A DNA stretch of 34,301 nt, taken from the NCBI GenBank assembly GCA_938005265.1, contig CALLOA010000209.1, forward strand, positions 1 through 34,301. Reading direction: 5' to 3'. Under the pieces are notes generated by a model. It was not told where the DNA came from and searched no databases. It saw only the letters and a program-made list of their open reading frames with translations. Each line of letters starts with the position of its first letter. Position 1 is the stretch's first letter. Shown here in pieces: positions 23,073 to 32,222 of the stretch. The position numbers were made by a program, and so were the translations under genes. This DNA comes from an uncultured Granulosicoccaceae bacterium (lineage in GTDB: Bacteria > Pseudomonadota > Gammaproteobacteria > Granulosicoccales > Granulosicoccaceae).

Positions 23073-24272
23073 ATGTGGCTTGGCAATTCTTCGACTTCTC
23101 TGTTCCGTCTGGTTTCAATATCAGCATTGCGTGTGACCTTTCGGTGGTCTGCTCTGCTTGCATTGGTTTTTCTGGTAACAGCAGGGCGTGCGGCCATCGC
23201 TGGGCCGTTGCCAGCACCGCCACAACTGTCAGCGACGAGTTTTCTGTTGCTTGACTTCCACAGTGGCCAGATTCTGGCCGAAAAGAATCCCGATCAGCGC
23301 ATAGAGCCTGCATCCCTGACCAAGATGATGACGGCATATGTGGTGTCGACCGAAGTAGAACGTGGAACCGTTGCCTGGGATGACCGTGTACTGATCAGTG
23401 AGAAGGCGCAATCCATGGAGGGTTCTCGCATGTTTATTGAAGCCGGCAAAGAGGTGCAACTGTGGGATTTGCTCAAAGGCCTGATTATTCAGTCCGGCAA
23501 CGATGCTAGTGTTGCCCTGGCTGAGCACATTGCGGGAAGCGAAGAGGGATTTACGGTGTTGATGAACCAGATCGCTGCTGATCTGGGTATGCGTTCAACC
23601 AACTACATGAATGCCTCAGGCTTGCCACATCCAGATCACTACACGACAGCCAATGATCTGGCAATATTGTCACGCGCGCTGATTAGCGACTATCCGCAGG
23701 AGTATGAGCTGTACGCGGTACGGCAATTTGAGTTCAATAACATCGATCAACCGAACCGCAACAAGCTGCTATGGCGAGATGATTCTGTCGATGGCATTAA
23801 AACCGGCCACACTGAAGCTGCAGGCTATTGTCTGGTTGCCTCTGCTGTGCGTGATAATCATCGCCTCGTCAGCATTGTGCTTGGCGGAAAGAGTGAGAAA
23901 GTCCGGGCTGATGAAAGCCAGCGCTTGCTGAACTATGGTTTTCGTTTTTTCAAAACCACACGTATTTTTGCGGCAGGTGAAACAGTCAAAGAGGCTCGAA
24001 TCTGGATGGGGCAGGATGAACTTTTGCCGCTGGGCGTGGAGGAGGACTGGTATGTCACTGTACCGCGTGATGAGGCCGATTTACTGCAAAGCCAGATCGA
24101 GCTGAGCCAGTACATCAAGGCACCGGCACGCATTGGCCAGCAATTCGGCCGTGCGGTGCTTAAATCCGGTGATCGTGTCGTTGGCGAAGTACCGCTGCTG
24201 TCCTTGCAAAAGGTAGAGGAAGGTAGCATTTTTACCCGTGTGAAGCACGGTATCATGAGGCACTTTCACTAA
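23073..24272 (+). CDS. D-alanyl-D-alanine carboxypeptidase (PBP5/6 family)
   Basis: A 399-residue low-molecular-weight penicillin-binding protein that trims the terminal D-Ala from peptidoglycan stem peptides. The three active-site motifs are S81-LT-K84, S141-G-N143 and K243-T-G245. The C-terminal PBP5 beta domain follows, ending in a basic, amphipathic stretch (FTRVKHGIMRHFH) suited to peripheral attachment to the inner membrane. The signal peptide core LLALVFLVTAGRAAIA ends at about residue 43. The start is uncertain: ATG 23073 has no clear ribosome site, TTG 22962 has a strong GAGGAG but makes an odd N-terminus, and TTG 23127 would give the neatest signal peptide. It is followed by ybeD-lipB-lipA, a common gammaproteobacterial order. 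Confidence 0.95.
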   Translation: MWLGNSSTSLFRLVSISALRVTFRWSALLALVFLVTAGRAAIAGPLPAPPQLSATSFLLLDFHSGQILAEKNPDQRIEPASLTKMMTAYVVSTEVERGTVAWDDRVLISEKAQSMEGSRMFIEAGKEVQLWDLLKGLIIQSGNDASVALAEHIAGSEEGFTVLMNQIAADLGMRSTNYMNASGLPHPDHYTTANDLAILSRALISDYPQEYELYAVRQFEFNNIDQPNRNKLLWRDDSVDGIKTGHTEAAGYCLVASAVRDNHRLVSIVLGGKSEKVRADESQRLLNYGFRFFKTTRIFAAGETVKEARIWMGQDELLPLGVEEDWYVTVPRDEADLLQSQIELSQYIKAPARIGQQFGRAVLKSGDRVVGEVPLLSLQKVEEGSIFTRVKHGIMRHFH

Positions 24273-24377
24273 CGATCAGGCCGCAAGCTGTGTCTGTACC
24301 GTTAGCTTGTACTGTCAGATCGTAGCCAGGGGTAAATTGCTGGCAACCGAGAACCTTCAACCTGAGCTATTGCAGTC

Positions 24378-24638
24378 ATGTCGGAATCCCTACTGGAATT
24401 TCCCACTTCAGTTACAGTAAAGGCGATGGGAATTTCTTCGGACACCTTCGTCGCAACGGTTGAAAAACTGGTGTACCCGCATCTTGATGCGGCGGCAAAG
24501 GCTGAACTCAAAACCAATACCAGCAGTAAGGGCAAGTACACGTCAGTCAACATCACTTTCGTGGCACGCGACAGAGCCCATCTCGAAGCGGTCTATGCCG
24601 ACTTGCATGCTTGTGATGATGTTGTCTTCACACTGTGA
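24378..24638 (+). CDS. ybeD: DUF493 family protein YbeD
   Basis: An 86-residue protein of the UPF0250/DUF493 family, the same length as E. coli YbeD. The start SLLEFPTSVTVKAMG and the end VTFVARDRAHLEAVYADL-type segment are typical of the alpha-beta fold, which resembles the regulatory domain of D-3-phosphoglycerate dehydrogenase. The function is unknown. Its stop overlaps the GTG of lipB by four bases (GTGA), and it is found next to lipB in many Gammaproteobacteria, so a link to lipoate metabolism is often suspected. Confidence 0.92.
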   Translation: MSESLLEFPTSVTVKAMGISSDTFVATVEKLVYPHLDAAAKAELKTNTSSKGKYTSVNITFVARDRAHLEAVYADLHACDDVVFTL

Positions 24639-25366
24639 GTAGTGCCTGCTCAAGTGCTGTTGAACTCTTGGGCCCTGTTACCGGTACATTGCAAGGCATT
24701 AACATTCGTTCTGCGGGTCTGGTCGACTACCAGGACAGTTGGCAGGCCATGCGTGAGTTCACCCGCCTGCGTGACTCATCAACGCCGGATGAAATCTGGT
24801 TGCTGCAACATCCTCAGGTGTTCACCCTCGGTCAGGCAGGTAAAACAGAACATTTGTTGTGCCCGGGCGATATTCCGGTCCTGAACACAGATCGCGGAGG
24901 GCAGGTGACCTACCATGGGCCGGGCCAACTGGTGATGTACACCTTGCTGAATCTGAAACGTGCCGGTTTGGGAATTCGTGGATTGGTCTCTCTGATAGAA
25001 GATACCGTGATTGATTGCTTGGCAAGCCATGATATCGAGGCGGTCAGTCGACACGATGCGCCAGGCGTTTATGTTGATGGTTCGAAAATTGCGGCGTTGG
25101 GTTTGCGTGTCAGTCGTGGTTGCAGTTATCACGGGCTGGCGCTTAATGTTGATGCCGACCTCGAGCCCTTTGCAAGAATCAACCCCTGCGGGTTTCGGAA
25201 TCTTGCAGCGACGTCGATGTCAGAGCTTGGTGTAAGCACTACTGTTGAGAGTGTTGCAGTAAGCTTGAGTGAATCATTTATTAGTAGTTTTACAGCAAGT
25301 ACCTTACAAAAAGGCACGGAAACCGTTACTAACAATAACGGTGAAAATAACGGCTCTGCAGACTGA
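24635..25366 (+). CDS. lipB: Octanoyl-[acyl-carrier protein]:protein N-octanoyltransferase
   Basis: A 243-residue LipB, which moves octanoyl from ACP to the lipoyl domains of 2-oxoacid dehydrogenases and the glycine cleavage H protein. The motif RGGQVTYHGPGQLVMY (about 87-102), catalytic lysine 151 (GSKIAALG) and catalytic cysteine 185 (INPCGF) are all present. The C-terminus carries a polar tail of about 20 residues rich in Asn, Gly and Glu that lies beyond the catalytic domain. The start is GTG at 24635, overlapping the ybeD stop, so expression is probably coupled. LipA, the next gene, completes the synthesis. Confidence 0.96.
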   Translation: MSSACSSAVELLGPVTGTLQGINIRSAGLVDYQDSWQAMREFTRLRDSSTPDEIWLLQHPQVFTLGQAGKTEHLLCPGDIPVLNTDRGGQVTYHGPGQLVMYTLLNLKRAGLGIRGLVSLIEDTVIDCLASHDIEAVSRHDAPGVYVDGSKIAALGLRVSRGCSYHGLALNVDADLEPFARINPCGFRNLAATSMSELGVSTTVESVAVSLSESFISSFTASTLQKGTETVTNNNGENNGSAD

Positions 25367-25381
25367 AAACAGGAATAGATC

Positions 25382-26347
25382 ATGAATTACACGGCACCTT
25401 CACGTAACGACCCGGAGAAGTTCCAGCGCGGTGCCGAGAAGCTATCGCGAATTCCTGTCAAGGTTAAACCTACACTTGAATTACCGCGCAAACCTTCATG
25501 GATTCGTGCAAAGGCGCATAGTCATCCGCGTGTGCAGGAAATCAAAAAACTATTGCGCGAGTCCAATCTGACATCTGTTTGTGAAGAAGCCAGTTGCCCC
25601 AACCTGGGAGAGTGTTTTAGCCACGGTACGGCAACATTCATGATTATGGGGGGCATCTGTACACGACGCTGTCCATTCTGTGATGTGTCCCATGGCCGTC
25701 CGGATCCGCTGGATGAAAACGAACCTGCCAATCTGGCCAAGGCAATCGCTCAGCTCGGCCTTAGTTATGTGGTTATCACCTCGGTTGATCGTGATGATTT
25801 GCGTGATGGTGGTGCTGCACACTTCAGTGAATGTATTTCTCAAGTTCGTGCGCTCAATCCGGGGATCCAGATAGAAGTCCTGGTACCGGACTACCGTGGT
25901 CGAATGGAAAAGGCGTTTGATTCCATGGCCGGGTTCCCGCCAGACGTATTCAATCACAACCTCGAAACCGTGCCGCGTCTGTACCGTCAGTGTCGGCCGG
26001 GCTCGGATTATCAGTGGTCCTTGCGGTTACTTAAAAATCACAAGGAAAAATTTCCGCAAGTACCGACCAAATCAGGACTGATGCTGGGTCTTGGAGAAAC
26101 TATAGACGAGGTTCGCGAAGTGATGCGTGACATGCGCGAACACAATATCGATATGCTGACTCTTGGTCAGTATCTGCAGCCCTCCCGCGACCATCACCCG
26201 GTCGACCGGTTTGTCACACCTGAGGAATTTGACGAGCTGGGTGATTACGGCCGTGGGCTGGGATTCAGTCATGTTGCCAGCGGGCCGATGGTCAGGTCTT
26301 CCTATCATGCTGACAGGCAGGCCGCGGGCGTTACTAGCGCGAGCTAA
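25382..26347 (+). CDS. lipA: Lipoyl synthase
   Basis: A 321-residue radical-SAM enzyme that inserts two sulfur atoms into protein-bound octanoyl to make lipoyl. The auxiliary [4Fe-4S] cluster is bound by C67, C72 and C78 ([12 protein letters not shown]) and the SAM-binding cluster by C93, C97 and C100 (CTRRCPFC). The conserved C-terminal serine motif RSSY (305-308) supplies the extra ligand to the auxiliary cluster. A short N-terminal extension precedes the family core. It starts 15 bases after lipB. Its stop codon overlaps by four bases the end of a convergent outer-membrane-protein gene. Confidence 0.97.
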   Translation: MNYTAPSRNDPEKFQRGAEKLSRIPVKVKPTLELPRKPSWIRAKAHSHPRVQEIKKLLRESNLTSVCEEASCPNLGECFSHGTATFMIMGGICTRRCPFCDVSHGRPDPLDENEPANLAKAIAQLGLSYVVITSVDRDDLRDGGAAHFSECISQVRALNPGIQIEVLVPDYRGRMEKAFDSMAGFPPDVFNHNLETVPRLYRQCRPGSDYQWSLRLLKNHKEKFPQVPTKSGLMLGLGETIDEVREVMRDMREHNIDMLTLGQYLQPSRDHHPVDRFVTPEEFDELGDYGRGLGFSHVASGPMVRSSYHADRQAAGVTSAS

Positions 26348-27036
26348 AACCCGTAACTGAAGCTGACGAACGTATCGTCATCTTCTATTGCCTCGGCACC
26401 ATCGGGTTCCAGGCGCCGGGTTCTGTAGCTGAATTTGACAGCACCGCCGGGTATTCGCACGGCTATGCCTGCTTCGGCTGTTGTCTCGGTGAGTGATTCG
26501 CCGTCCACCAGATCAAAATCGAGTTCCAAGCGAAGTAGTTCGCTGAGTATCTGGTGAAACCCCGCACGAACCAGAAACAAGGTGTCGTCGCTTTCGCTGT
26601 CATCCAGGAACTGCGTATTTCGAGCGCCAGCACCCACTTCAGCCCACAATGATTGCTCTCTTGAATTACTTATCTGGTAACCGGCCCCCGCAATAAATAA
26701 TTGCTGCCCGTCTATTTGCACCGGTCTGTCGACTCTTAAAGAAGCTTCGCCAAAAGCGTAGACGTTGTTACTGAACCAGTAGCGCGGCAGGTAACCCGCT
26801 TCGTAGGCATTGTCACCATCGTTGGTACGTAACCAGTCGAGATAGACGTATTGGCTCAGTGGTCTGGTCGGGTTTTGCAATTTCAGCCGCAAACGGGTTG
26901 CTTGCCCTTCATCGCGAAACACTGTGCCGCCTTCAAGGCCGCCGCTCCATTGCGCAAACGTGTCTAGGGGTACCAGTGACATCAATGGCAGGATGGCGGC
27001 CGGTATTATTTTGCGACAAACAGTTTTCAGTTTCAT
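26344..27036 (-). CDS. Predicted outer-membrane beta-barrel protein of unknown family
   Basis: A 230-residue protein with a signal peptide ([21 protein letters not shown], cleavage near TFAQ at about 29). The rest alternates polar and hydrophobic residues in short strands with turn-rich loops (for example [45 protein letters not shown]). It ends in VSFSYGF with C-terminal phenylalanine, the usual BAM-recognised signal. I do not recognise a specific family. The open frame extends upstream to 27141 but those residues lack signal character, so I take ATG 27036. It converges on lipA and is not clearly in an operon. Confidence 0.7.
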   Translation of the reverse strand: MKLKTVCRKIIPAAILPLMSLVPLDTFAQWSGGLEGGTVFRDEGQATRLRLKLQNPTRPLSQYVYLDWLRTNDGDNAYEAGYLPRYWFSNNVYAFGEASLRVDRPVQIDGQQLFIAGAGYQISNSREQSLWAEVGAGARNTQFLDDSESDDTLFLVRAGFHQILSELLRLELDFDLVDGESLTETTAEAGIAVRIPGGAVKFSYRTRRLEPDGAEAIEDDDTFVSFSYGF

Positions 27037-27249
27037 ACCAAGGAGTTTAGGACACGCCCGACTATCTTTGCGACTGACACAACACTTAAACCCGTTAACC
27101 GGTTGTTGTTTACTTTTTTTTGGCGTGAGGGGGCTGAACAAAATTGCATGACTACTCCCTGTTTTTACGTAAATATCCTGATTTTGAAGTGCTTAGTGGC
27201 ACATTTTCTGCGGCAATCAAGTTGCTGAATTTAACAATCTACAGGTTGT

Positions 27250-29769
27250 ATGCCGAGAGTGAATACTTCTTTGAAAAATCTGATAAAACGGACAGTTGCG
27301 CAAAAGTCACTGTTTGCTGTTTGTTCCGTGTTATTCCTTTTAGCCGGGTGTAGTGATTCTAATCCGCCAACTCCTGGTACCGGTGACTTGATCACAGACC
27401 CACAAAGTCCTGATCTGGACATCACATTGTCTGAATCTGCGGCAGAGCCGGTTCTCGATGCTGCACAAAGTGAAGCAGGCACTCGGCGACCGGATATTAT
27501 TCTGGTGGTGTCGGATGATCAGCGCTGGGACTTGATGAGCTCTCGCGGCCATCAATTTGTAAAGACACCGAATCTTGACGCGATGGCATCGACTGGCGCC
27601 ATGATGGAGAATGCATTTGTTCCTGTGGCATTGTGTTCACCCTCGCGCGGCGCATTGTTGACAGGGCGTGATGTGCACAAGGCAAGCGCGCCGCGCATAG
27701 TCTGGAAAAACAACTCGTTCCTGGAGACCCAGCGTACCATCGCTGAAGAAATGCAGGCAGCGGGTTACACAACGGCATATGTCGGCAAATGGCATCTGGG
27801 CGAGGGCAGCAAACCGAAGCGTGGTTTTGACCATTGGGAGAGCTTTGACTGGCTGGGTGATTTTTTTGATCCGGTTATCCACATCAATGGTGAAAGGCAG
27901 CAGTTCGAAGGCTTTGTCGATGACATCCTTGCAGAAAGGGCAACATCGATTATCAAGGCCAACGAAGACGGTAACAAACCGCTTTTTATGGTTGTTGGTC
28001 TGAAAGAGCCGCACCTATGGTTTGAGCACCCACCACGCCGCAATAACGATTTTGCCGACGTCACCATTCCACGGCCGGATACCTTTTACGAAGATTTTGC
28101 CGAAAGTGGCAAGCTTCAGGAAATCAAGGATTGGCTGGGCGTCTCCAATTTCCCTTGTGGCCTGCCTTGTTTTAACGATAGTTGGGATACCTATATCCGA
28201 TTTCACTATCGGGCTATACAAGGTCTTGATGATGCTATCGGTACTATAAGGAACGGTATCAATGATGGATTACAGGCTGACAACACCTTGTTTATCTACA
28301 CCAGTGACAATGGTTACAGTCTTGGCGATCATGGGCTGACGGAAAAACATTTTGTCTATGAAGAGCCTATCCGCGTGCCTTTGCTGGTCGATGCACCGGG
28401 TAGTGCGGACGCCGGGAAACGGATTAGTGAGCTGATCAGTACGATTGATATTGCGCCTACTGTGCTGGATTACGCCGGCATTGAAATACCGCAAACAATG
28501 ACTGGCAGATCAATGCAAACGCTGTTGTCGGATGATGTCGTTAATGCAGACTCGGGAACACAAGCCTCATCTGCTGAAACCACCTGGCGTGACCAGCTAT
28601 TCTTTATGTATGAAAAAGCCCAGGTAGCAGTACGGACCGCCGAATTCAAACTGATCCGTTCATTAACGGTCGATGGGCATTTTGAGCTCTATGATCTGGT
28701 GAACGATCCTAAAGAGACACGCACCGTTTACAGCGATCCGGCTTACGCGTCTGCGCGGCAGGAAATGCATCGCAGGCTCAAATCGATCATTGAGGAAAAT
28801 CAATGGTCGGCGCGCAAAACTTACCCAGTGAGAAATGTGCTTGCCAGCCAGCCTATTCCGACTGACATGGCCGATCGGCTGTCGCAGGAGTTATCAGCGG
28901 TGTCTGCGAGTTCTCTGCAAGAGGGTGTTATTGATGTGGCCGGACAGAGCCTGCAATTTGAAAATATGCGGGTCGGGGCGGGTAATTTTGACGACCGATT
29001 CCCCTTGAAGGAAGAAGCAAACAGTAATGACGGGCAGTCGGTGCTGGTGGTGTTGCCGATTGAGCTCTTGACTGACTGGGACCCCTTTATAGAAATCAAG
29101 ATCAGGCGTCGAACTCAGGCGACCATGTACCACGCCGGGCGTGAGTTATGGAACAACACAGCCGAAGAAAGGCTGCCGCTGGATGCTGCGAATCCGCCAC
29201 TGTACCAGGGTACAGGTAATTTTGTTGTACTGCGCTTTGATGACTCGGGTGCTATGGATGTAAAACTTGAAATTGAAAGTCCTGAAGATACGCTGCGTTT
29301 ATCGTTGGAAGAGCAGCGATTGCTGGGTAATGCCCCGGGGCGCTTTAATTCTGTAGGTGGTTGGCAAGCGCACAATGATGTTGAAATATCGCGTGAGGTA
29401 GATGCCTTGCTGGTGCGTTCCAGTGGTAATGATGCGCAGTTGCAAACAGAAAACATCTATGCTGATCAACCCGTACATGTGGTTATTGAATACAGCGCTG
29501 AACAAGAAGTGCCGGCAAGTGTATTCTGGCGTTCACAGCATGGTAATTATGATGCGCAACGCAGGCAGAACCTCGCGTTGTCTGCAGGTAACAACAATCT
29601 TGCAACGCTCAATCTCGAAGGCGTGACGCCAGAAGCTGCGATTGATGCTCTGAGACTGGATATTGATGCCGAAGATGCAGCGATTCGTATGCACGCACTT
29701 AGTGTCTACCCGCTTCAGCCTGACGGTAGCGTAGGGTCTGAACCTTTGCACCTGTGGCACTTCAACTAA
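27250..29769 (+). CDS. Lipoprotein sulfatase with C-terminal beta-rich region
   Basis: An 839-residue type I (formylglycine) sulfatase. The lipobox LLAGC places a lipidated cysteine at C34, followed by S, so outer-membrane sorting is expected. The catalytic motif C129-S-P-S-R133 is the cysteine-type signal for oxidation to formylglycine. Metal ligands are D89-D90 (VSDDQRWD) and D353-N354 (SDNGYS); GKWH (179-182), EPH (253-255) and K366 are other active-site residues. The catalytic domain ends near 500. Roughly 330 residues follow with two beta-rich segments and no name I can give. The partner modifying enzyme is not in the window. A neighbouring G8/beta-helix lipoprotein converges on it, suggesting action on a sulfated glycan. 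The substrate is unknown. Confidence 0.92.
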   Translation: MPRVNTSLKNLIKRTVAQKSLFAVCSVLFLLAGCSDSNPPTPGTGDLITDPQSPDLDITLSESAAEPVLDAAQSEAGTRRPDIILVVSDDQRWDLMSSRGHQFVKTPNLDAMASTGAMMENAFVPVALCSPSRGALLTGRDVHKASAPRIVWKNNSFLETQRTIAEEMQAAGYTTAYVGKWHLGEGSKPKRGFDHWESFDWLGDFFDPVIHINGERQQFEGFVDDILAERATSIIKANEDGNKPLFMVVGLKEPHLWFEHPPRRNNDFADVTIPRPDTFYEDFAESGKLQEIKDWLGVSNFPCGLPCFNDSWDTYIRFHYRAIQGLDDAIGTIRNGINDGLQADNTLFIYTSDNGYSLGDHGLTEKHFVYEEPIRVPLLVDAPGSADAGKRISELISTIDIAPTVLDYAGIEIPQTMTGRSMQTLLSDDVVNADSGTQASSAETTWRDQLFFMYEKAQVAVRTAEFKLIRSLTVDGHFELYDLVNDPKETRTVYSDPAYASARQEMHRRLKSIIEENQWSARKTYPVRNVLASQPIPTDMADRLSQELSAVSASSLQEGVIDVAGQSLQFENMRVGAGNFDDRFPLKEEANSNDGQSVLVVLPIELLTDWDPFIEIKIRRRTQATMYHAGRELWNNTAEERLPLDAANPPLYQGTGNFVVLRFDDSGAMDVKLEIESPEDTLRLSLEEQRLLGNAPGRFNSVGGWQAHNDVEISREVDALLVRSSGNDAQLQTENIYADQPVHVVIEYSAEQEVPASVFWRSQHGNYDAQRRQNLALSAGNNNLATLNLEGVTPEAAIDALRLDIDAEDAAIRMHALSVYPLQPDGSVGSEPLHLWHFN

Positions 29770-29772
29770 AAA

Positions 29773-29795
29773 AAAGCCCGCTTCAGGCGGGCTTT
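29773..29795. terminator. Bidirectional intrinsic terminator between the sulfatase and G8-protein genes
   Basis: AAAGCCCGC (29773-29781), 5-base loop, GCGGGCTTT (29787-29795), followed by GTTTT, and preceded by an A run on the plus strand. It serves both converging transcripts. The sulfatase stop codon lies just before it. Confidence 0.92.
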
Positions 29796-29816
29796 GTTTT
29801 AGCTAGCGTTTGCTGC

Positions 29817-32222
29817 CTACCACGTTATATTCGCGACATCCGATGCATACCAGGCGGTATCTCCCTTGGCCTTCATCTTTAAAAAGATTGAGGTATCTTG
29901 TCTGAAGAATTGATTCCCCGGGCCCAGTACCAGTGCGTTAAAACTACTCGCAGGACTGTAGCCCTCTGCCAGTACTGTGGCATTGGTGGGCAAGCCGGCG
30001 AATTCAAGCGTTACTGTATCGCCTGCGTGCAGAAAATCCAGCTGCACGTTAATGTTCCGGGTTGAATTCAGCAATGCCCCATCCAGTGCATAACCGTAGA
30101 AATATTTGTTCTGATTGACCGATACAACACTTTGGTAATGAGCTCTTGGTGCCAATGGTTGTGCCGAAACTTGCACACCGTCGCTACGGAAGTGGACTAG
30201 TGGTGGCAGGTTATTCCGGCCTACATCAATTTCTATGCGCCCGTAACGTGCGTCGCACAGTCTTCCTGTACCAACCAGGTCGGTACACATATCATCGTTC
30301 ATGAGCGGGTGGTCAGCTGCCAACGCTGTGCCCGCGCCCAGTCCCAGGCTGCCATCTTCATCGTGAATGACCGCACCCCAGCGTGAAGGTCTGATGTCCT
30401 GCCAGTTTGCACGCCGGTCGTAGAGGAACGTAGAATTCTGCATGGTAATGCCCGAAACCGGATTATTGGTGAAGCGGATGTCAGCGTCGCGGGAGCCAAA
30501 TAAATAGCTTGGACCATACGAGTTATCGAAATTGGCAAAATGCGTATCTCTGATTTCCACACCGAAATCGTAGATGCCGAAAGCTGTTCTTTGCCTGCCA
30601 CGCCCACCTTCTGATAGCTTTGAATTAGCGACGAATAGTGAATCGGTAACGCTTACCGGCCTGGGCGCAACAAAACCTGCATGGTGCGATTGTCCCGAGT
30701 CGCTGACCATCAGGTTGGAAAATCGTTGGTTGCCGTTGCAGGGCCATACCGCGCCGTCGCCACCGGTGAACACCGTCAGACTGGTATAGTTAGCCATGTT
30801 GCTAGGCTTGTAACCGATCGGCCCGCTAGCATGACTGCAAGAGCTGAACGCCATTCTGCTTGAATGCACACGGTTGCCGAGGAAGGTATCAAATTCCGAG
30901 AACACGGGCTTTACACCCTGGTAACGAGCCAAACTGGCTGAGACCCCACCCACTGATTCGGGAGTGTCATACCAGAATCCCAGGCCGTCTGAGCCAGCAG
31001 CAGCATTATTGGTAAAAACGTTATCGCCGTTGGAAATCCAAAACGTAGCAGGGCCTTTGGCGGCTTCTCCCTCCAGCGTGTCTCTGGGTGTCAGTGCCTG
31101 TTCCTCAGTGGGCCTGCGAGTCAGAGCACCCAGATTACGATCAAAGGTGTTGCCGGTCTCGCCACCATCTTCAAGAAAATAGCCGTGCCCCAGGTGGTCG
31201 TAGCAAACGTTATCCTGAACCAGTGCATTGTGGGTGCCATGAACTGTCACACAGCGGCTGAAACTGCGTGTAATGCTTGAATTCTTGAAATACTGACCTG
31301 AAACGTTATTGGCAAGGTGCCAGTGAAACGGATAGCGCGCAAGTATTGCGGTTTGACCCATGCGATAGAGTTCGACACCGGATAGAAACCCGGCTGCTCC
31401 TTCCATCACCATGATGTGACCACCAAAGCCTTCAGCTTCTGATTGATCGTCACCGCGGATTCTTATGTTGCGTGTCAGTAGAGCAACTTCGGCGCGCGTA
31501 TCGAGATTCCAGGAGCGCCTCTGATTGGCGAAAGTCTGCATTTCACCGAAATGGCGATGGTCAAACGGTTCGTTAACACCGATTTGCTTGCCGTTAATCC
31601 AGGTTATCAAGCGCACTTCAGCGTGGTGCATATTGTCATCAGTTGACGTGACCAGAATAATATCGCCAACCCGCCAGCCGGTGGATGATTCAACGGTCAG
31701 TTGATCCTCTCCTGCTTCAATCGTGCCGTCGAGCATTAACCAGCTGGTTCGCTCTTCGCCATGCAGGGAAATAACACCGCCGGCCATGGCACCCAGAACC
31801 TTGGTGCCCATGTTGCCGACGTTCTCGTTTTTGTTGTTTCCATAAAGCTCTATATCAAGGCGATTCAGGAAGGGAGCTGATGCGCTACCACACTGTAGAA
31901 GTCCGTGCACCATGATCCAGCGTGCCCGGATGTTGATGTCCCGGTCAGCACAGATTAGTGAACCATGAATGACCAGACCCTCAACGTCGATATCAGTATC
32001 CAGAAGAACCGATTTTCCGTGGGGAACGATAACTCGCTCACCAGTGCCGGGAAGCACGCCATCCCAGGTTGCGGGGTTGGACCATGCCTCGGTCGTACCA
32101 CTATGAGTGGGATTTTCGCCTATGGCCACGGCACCGATTGAACCTGAGCCGCTGCCACCGCCACCGCAGGCGCTAACAATAGTGCTCAGTAGCAGAATGA
32201 AAAACATATGTAATCGGGTCAT
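29817..32222 (-). CDS. G8-domain/right-handed beta-helix lipoprotein (CEMIP/TMEM2/fibrocystin-like)
   Basis: An 801-residue lipoprotein. The lipid-anchored cysteine is C19 (TIVSAC), followed by a Gly/Ser linker. A G8 domain spans about 48-170 (NPATWDGVLPGTGERVIVPHG, then WIMVHGLLQCG). A parallel beta-helix region follows with stretches resembling human CEMIP, TMEM2 and PKHD1L1: HIMVMEG (269-275), ELYRMGQ (284-290), RYPFHWHLA (296-304), CVTVHGTHNALVQDN (324-338) and FLEDGGETGNTFDRN (349-363). CEMIP and TMEM2 have been linked to hyaluronan breakdown, but for bacterial members the activity is not established as far as I know. The start at ATG 32222 has GGAG seven bases upstream and yields a clean lipoprotein signal; earlier in-frame ATGs lack both. 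The C-terminal 130 residues look beta-rich. Confidence 0.85.
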   Translation of the reverse strand: MTRLHMFFILLLSTIVSACGGGGSGSGSIGAVAIGENPTHSGTTEAWSNPATWDGVLPGTGERVIVPHGKSVLLDTDIDVEGLVIHGSLICADRDINIRARWIMVHGLLQCGSASAPFLNRLDIELYGNNKNENVGNMGTKVLGAMAGGVISLHGEERTSWLMLDGTIEAGEDQLTVESSTGWRVGDIILVTSTDDNMHHAEVRLITWINGKQIGVNEPFDHRHFGEMQTFANQRRSWNLDTRAEVALLTRNIRIRGDDQSEAEGFGGHIMVMEGAAGFLSGVELYRMGQTAILARYPFHWHLANNVSGQYFKNSSITRSFSRCVTVHGTHNALVQDNVCYDHLGHGYFLEDGGETGNTFDRNLGALTRRPTEEQALTPRDTLEGEAAKGPATFWISNGDNVFTNNAAAGSDGLGFWYDTPESVGGVSASLARYQGVKPVFSEFDTFLGNRVHSSRMAFSSCSHASGPIGYKPSNMANYTSLTVFTGGDGAVWPCNGNQRFSNLMVSDSGQSHHAGFVAPRPVSVTDSLFVANSKLSEGGRGRQRTAFGIYDFGVEIRDTHFANFDNSYGPSYLFGSRDADIRFTNNPVSGITMQNSTFLYDRRANWQDIRPSRWGAVIHDEDGSLGLGAGTALAADHPLMNDDMCTDLVGTGRLCDARYGRIEIDVGRNNLPPLVHFRSDGVQVSAQPLAPRAHYQSVVSVNQNKYFYGYALDGALLNSTRNINVQLDFLHAGDTVTLEFAGLPTNATVLAEGYSPASSFNALVLGPGNQFFRQDTSIFLKMKAKGDTAWYASDVANITW

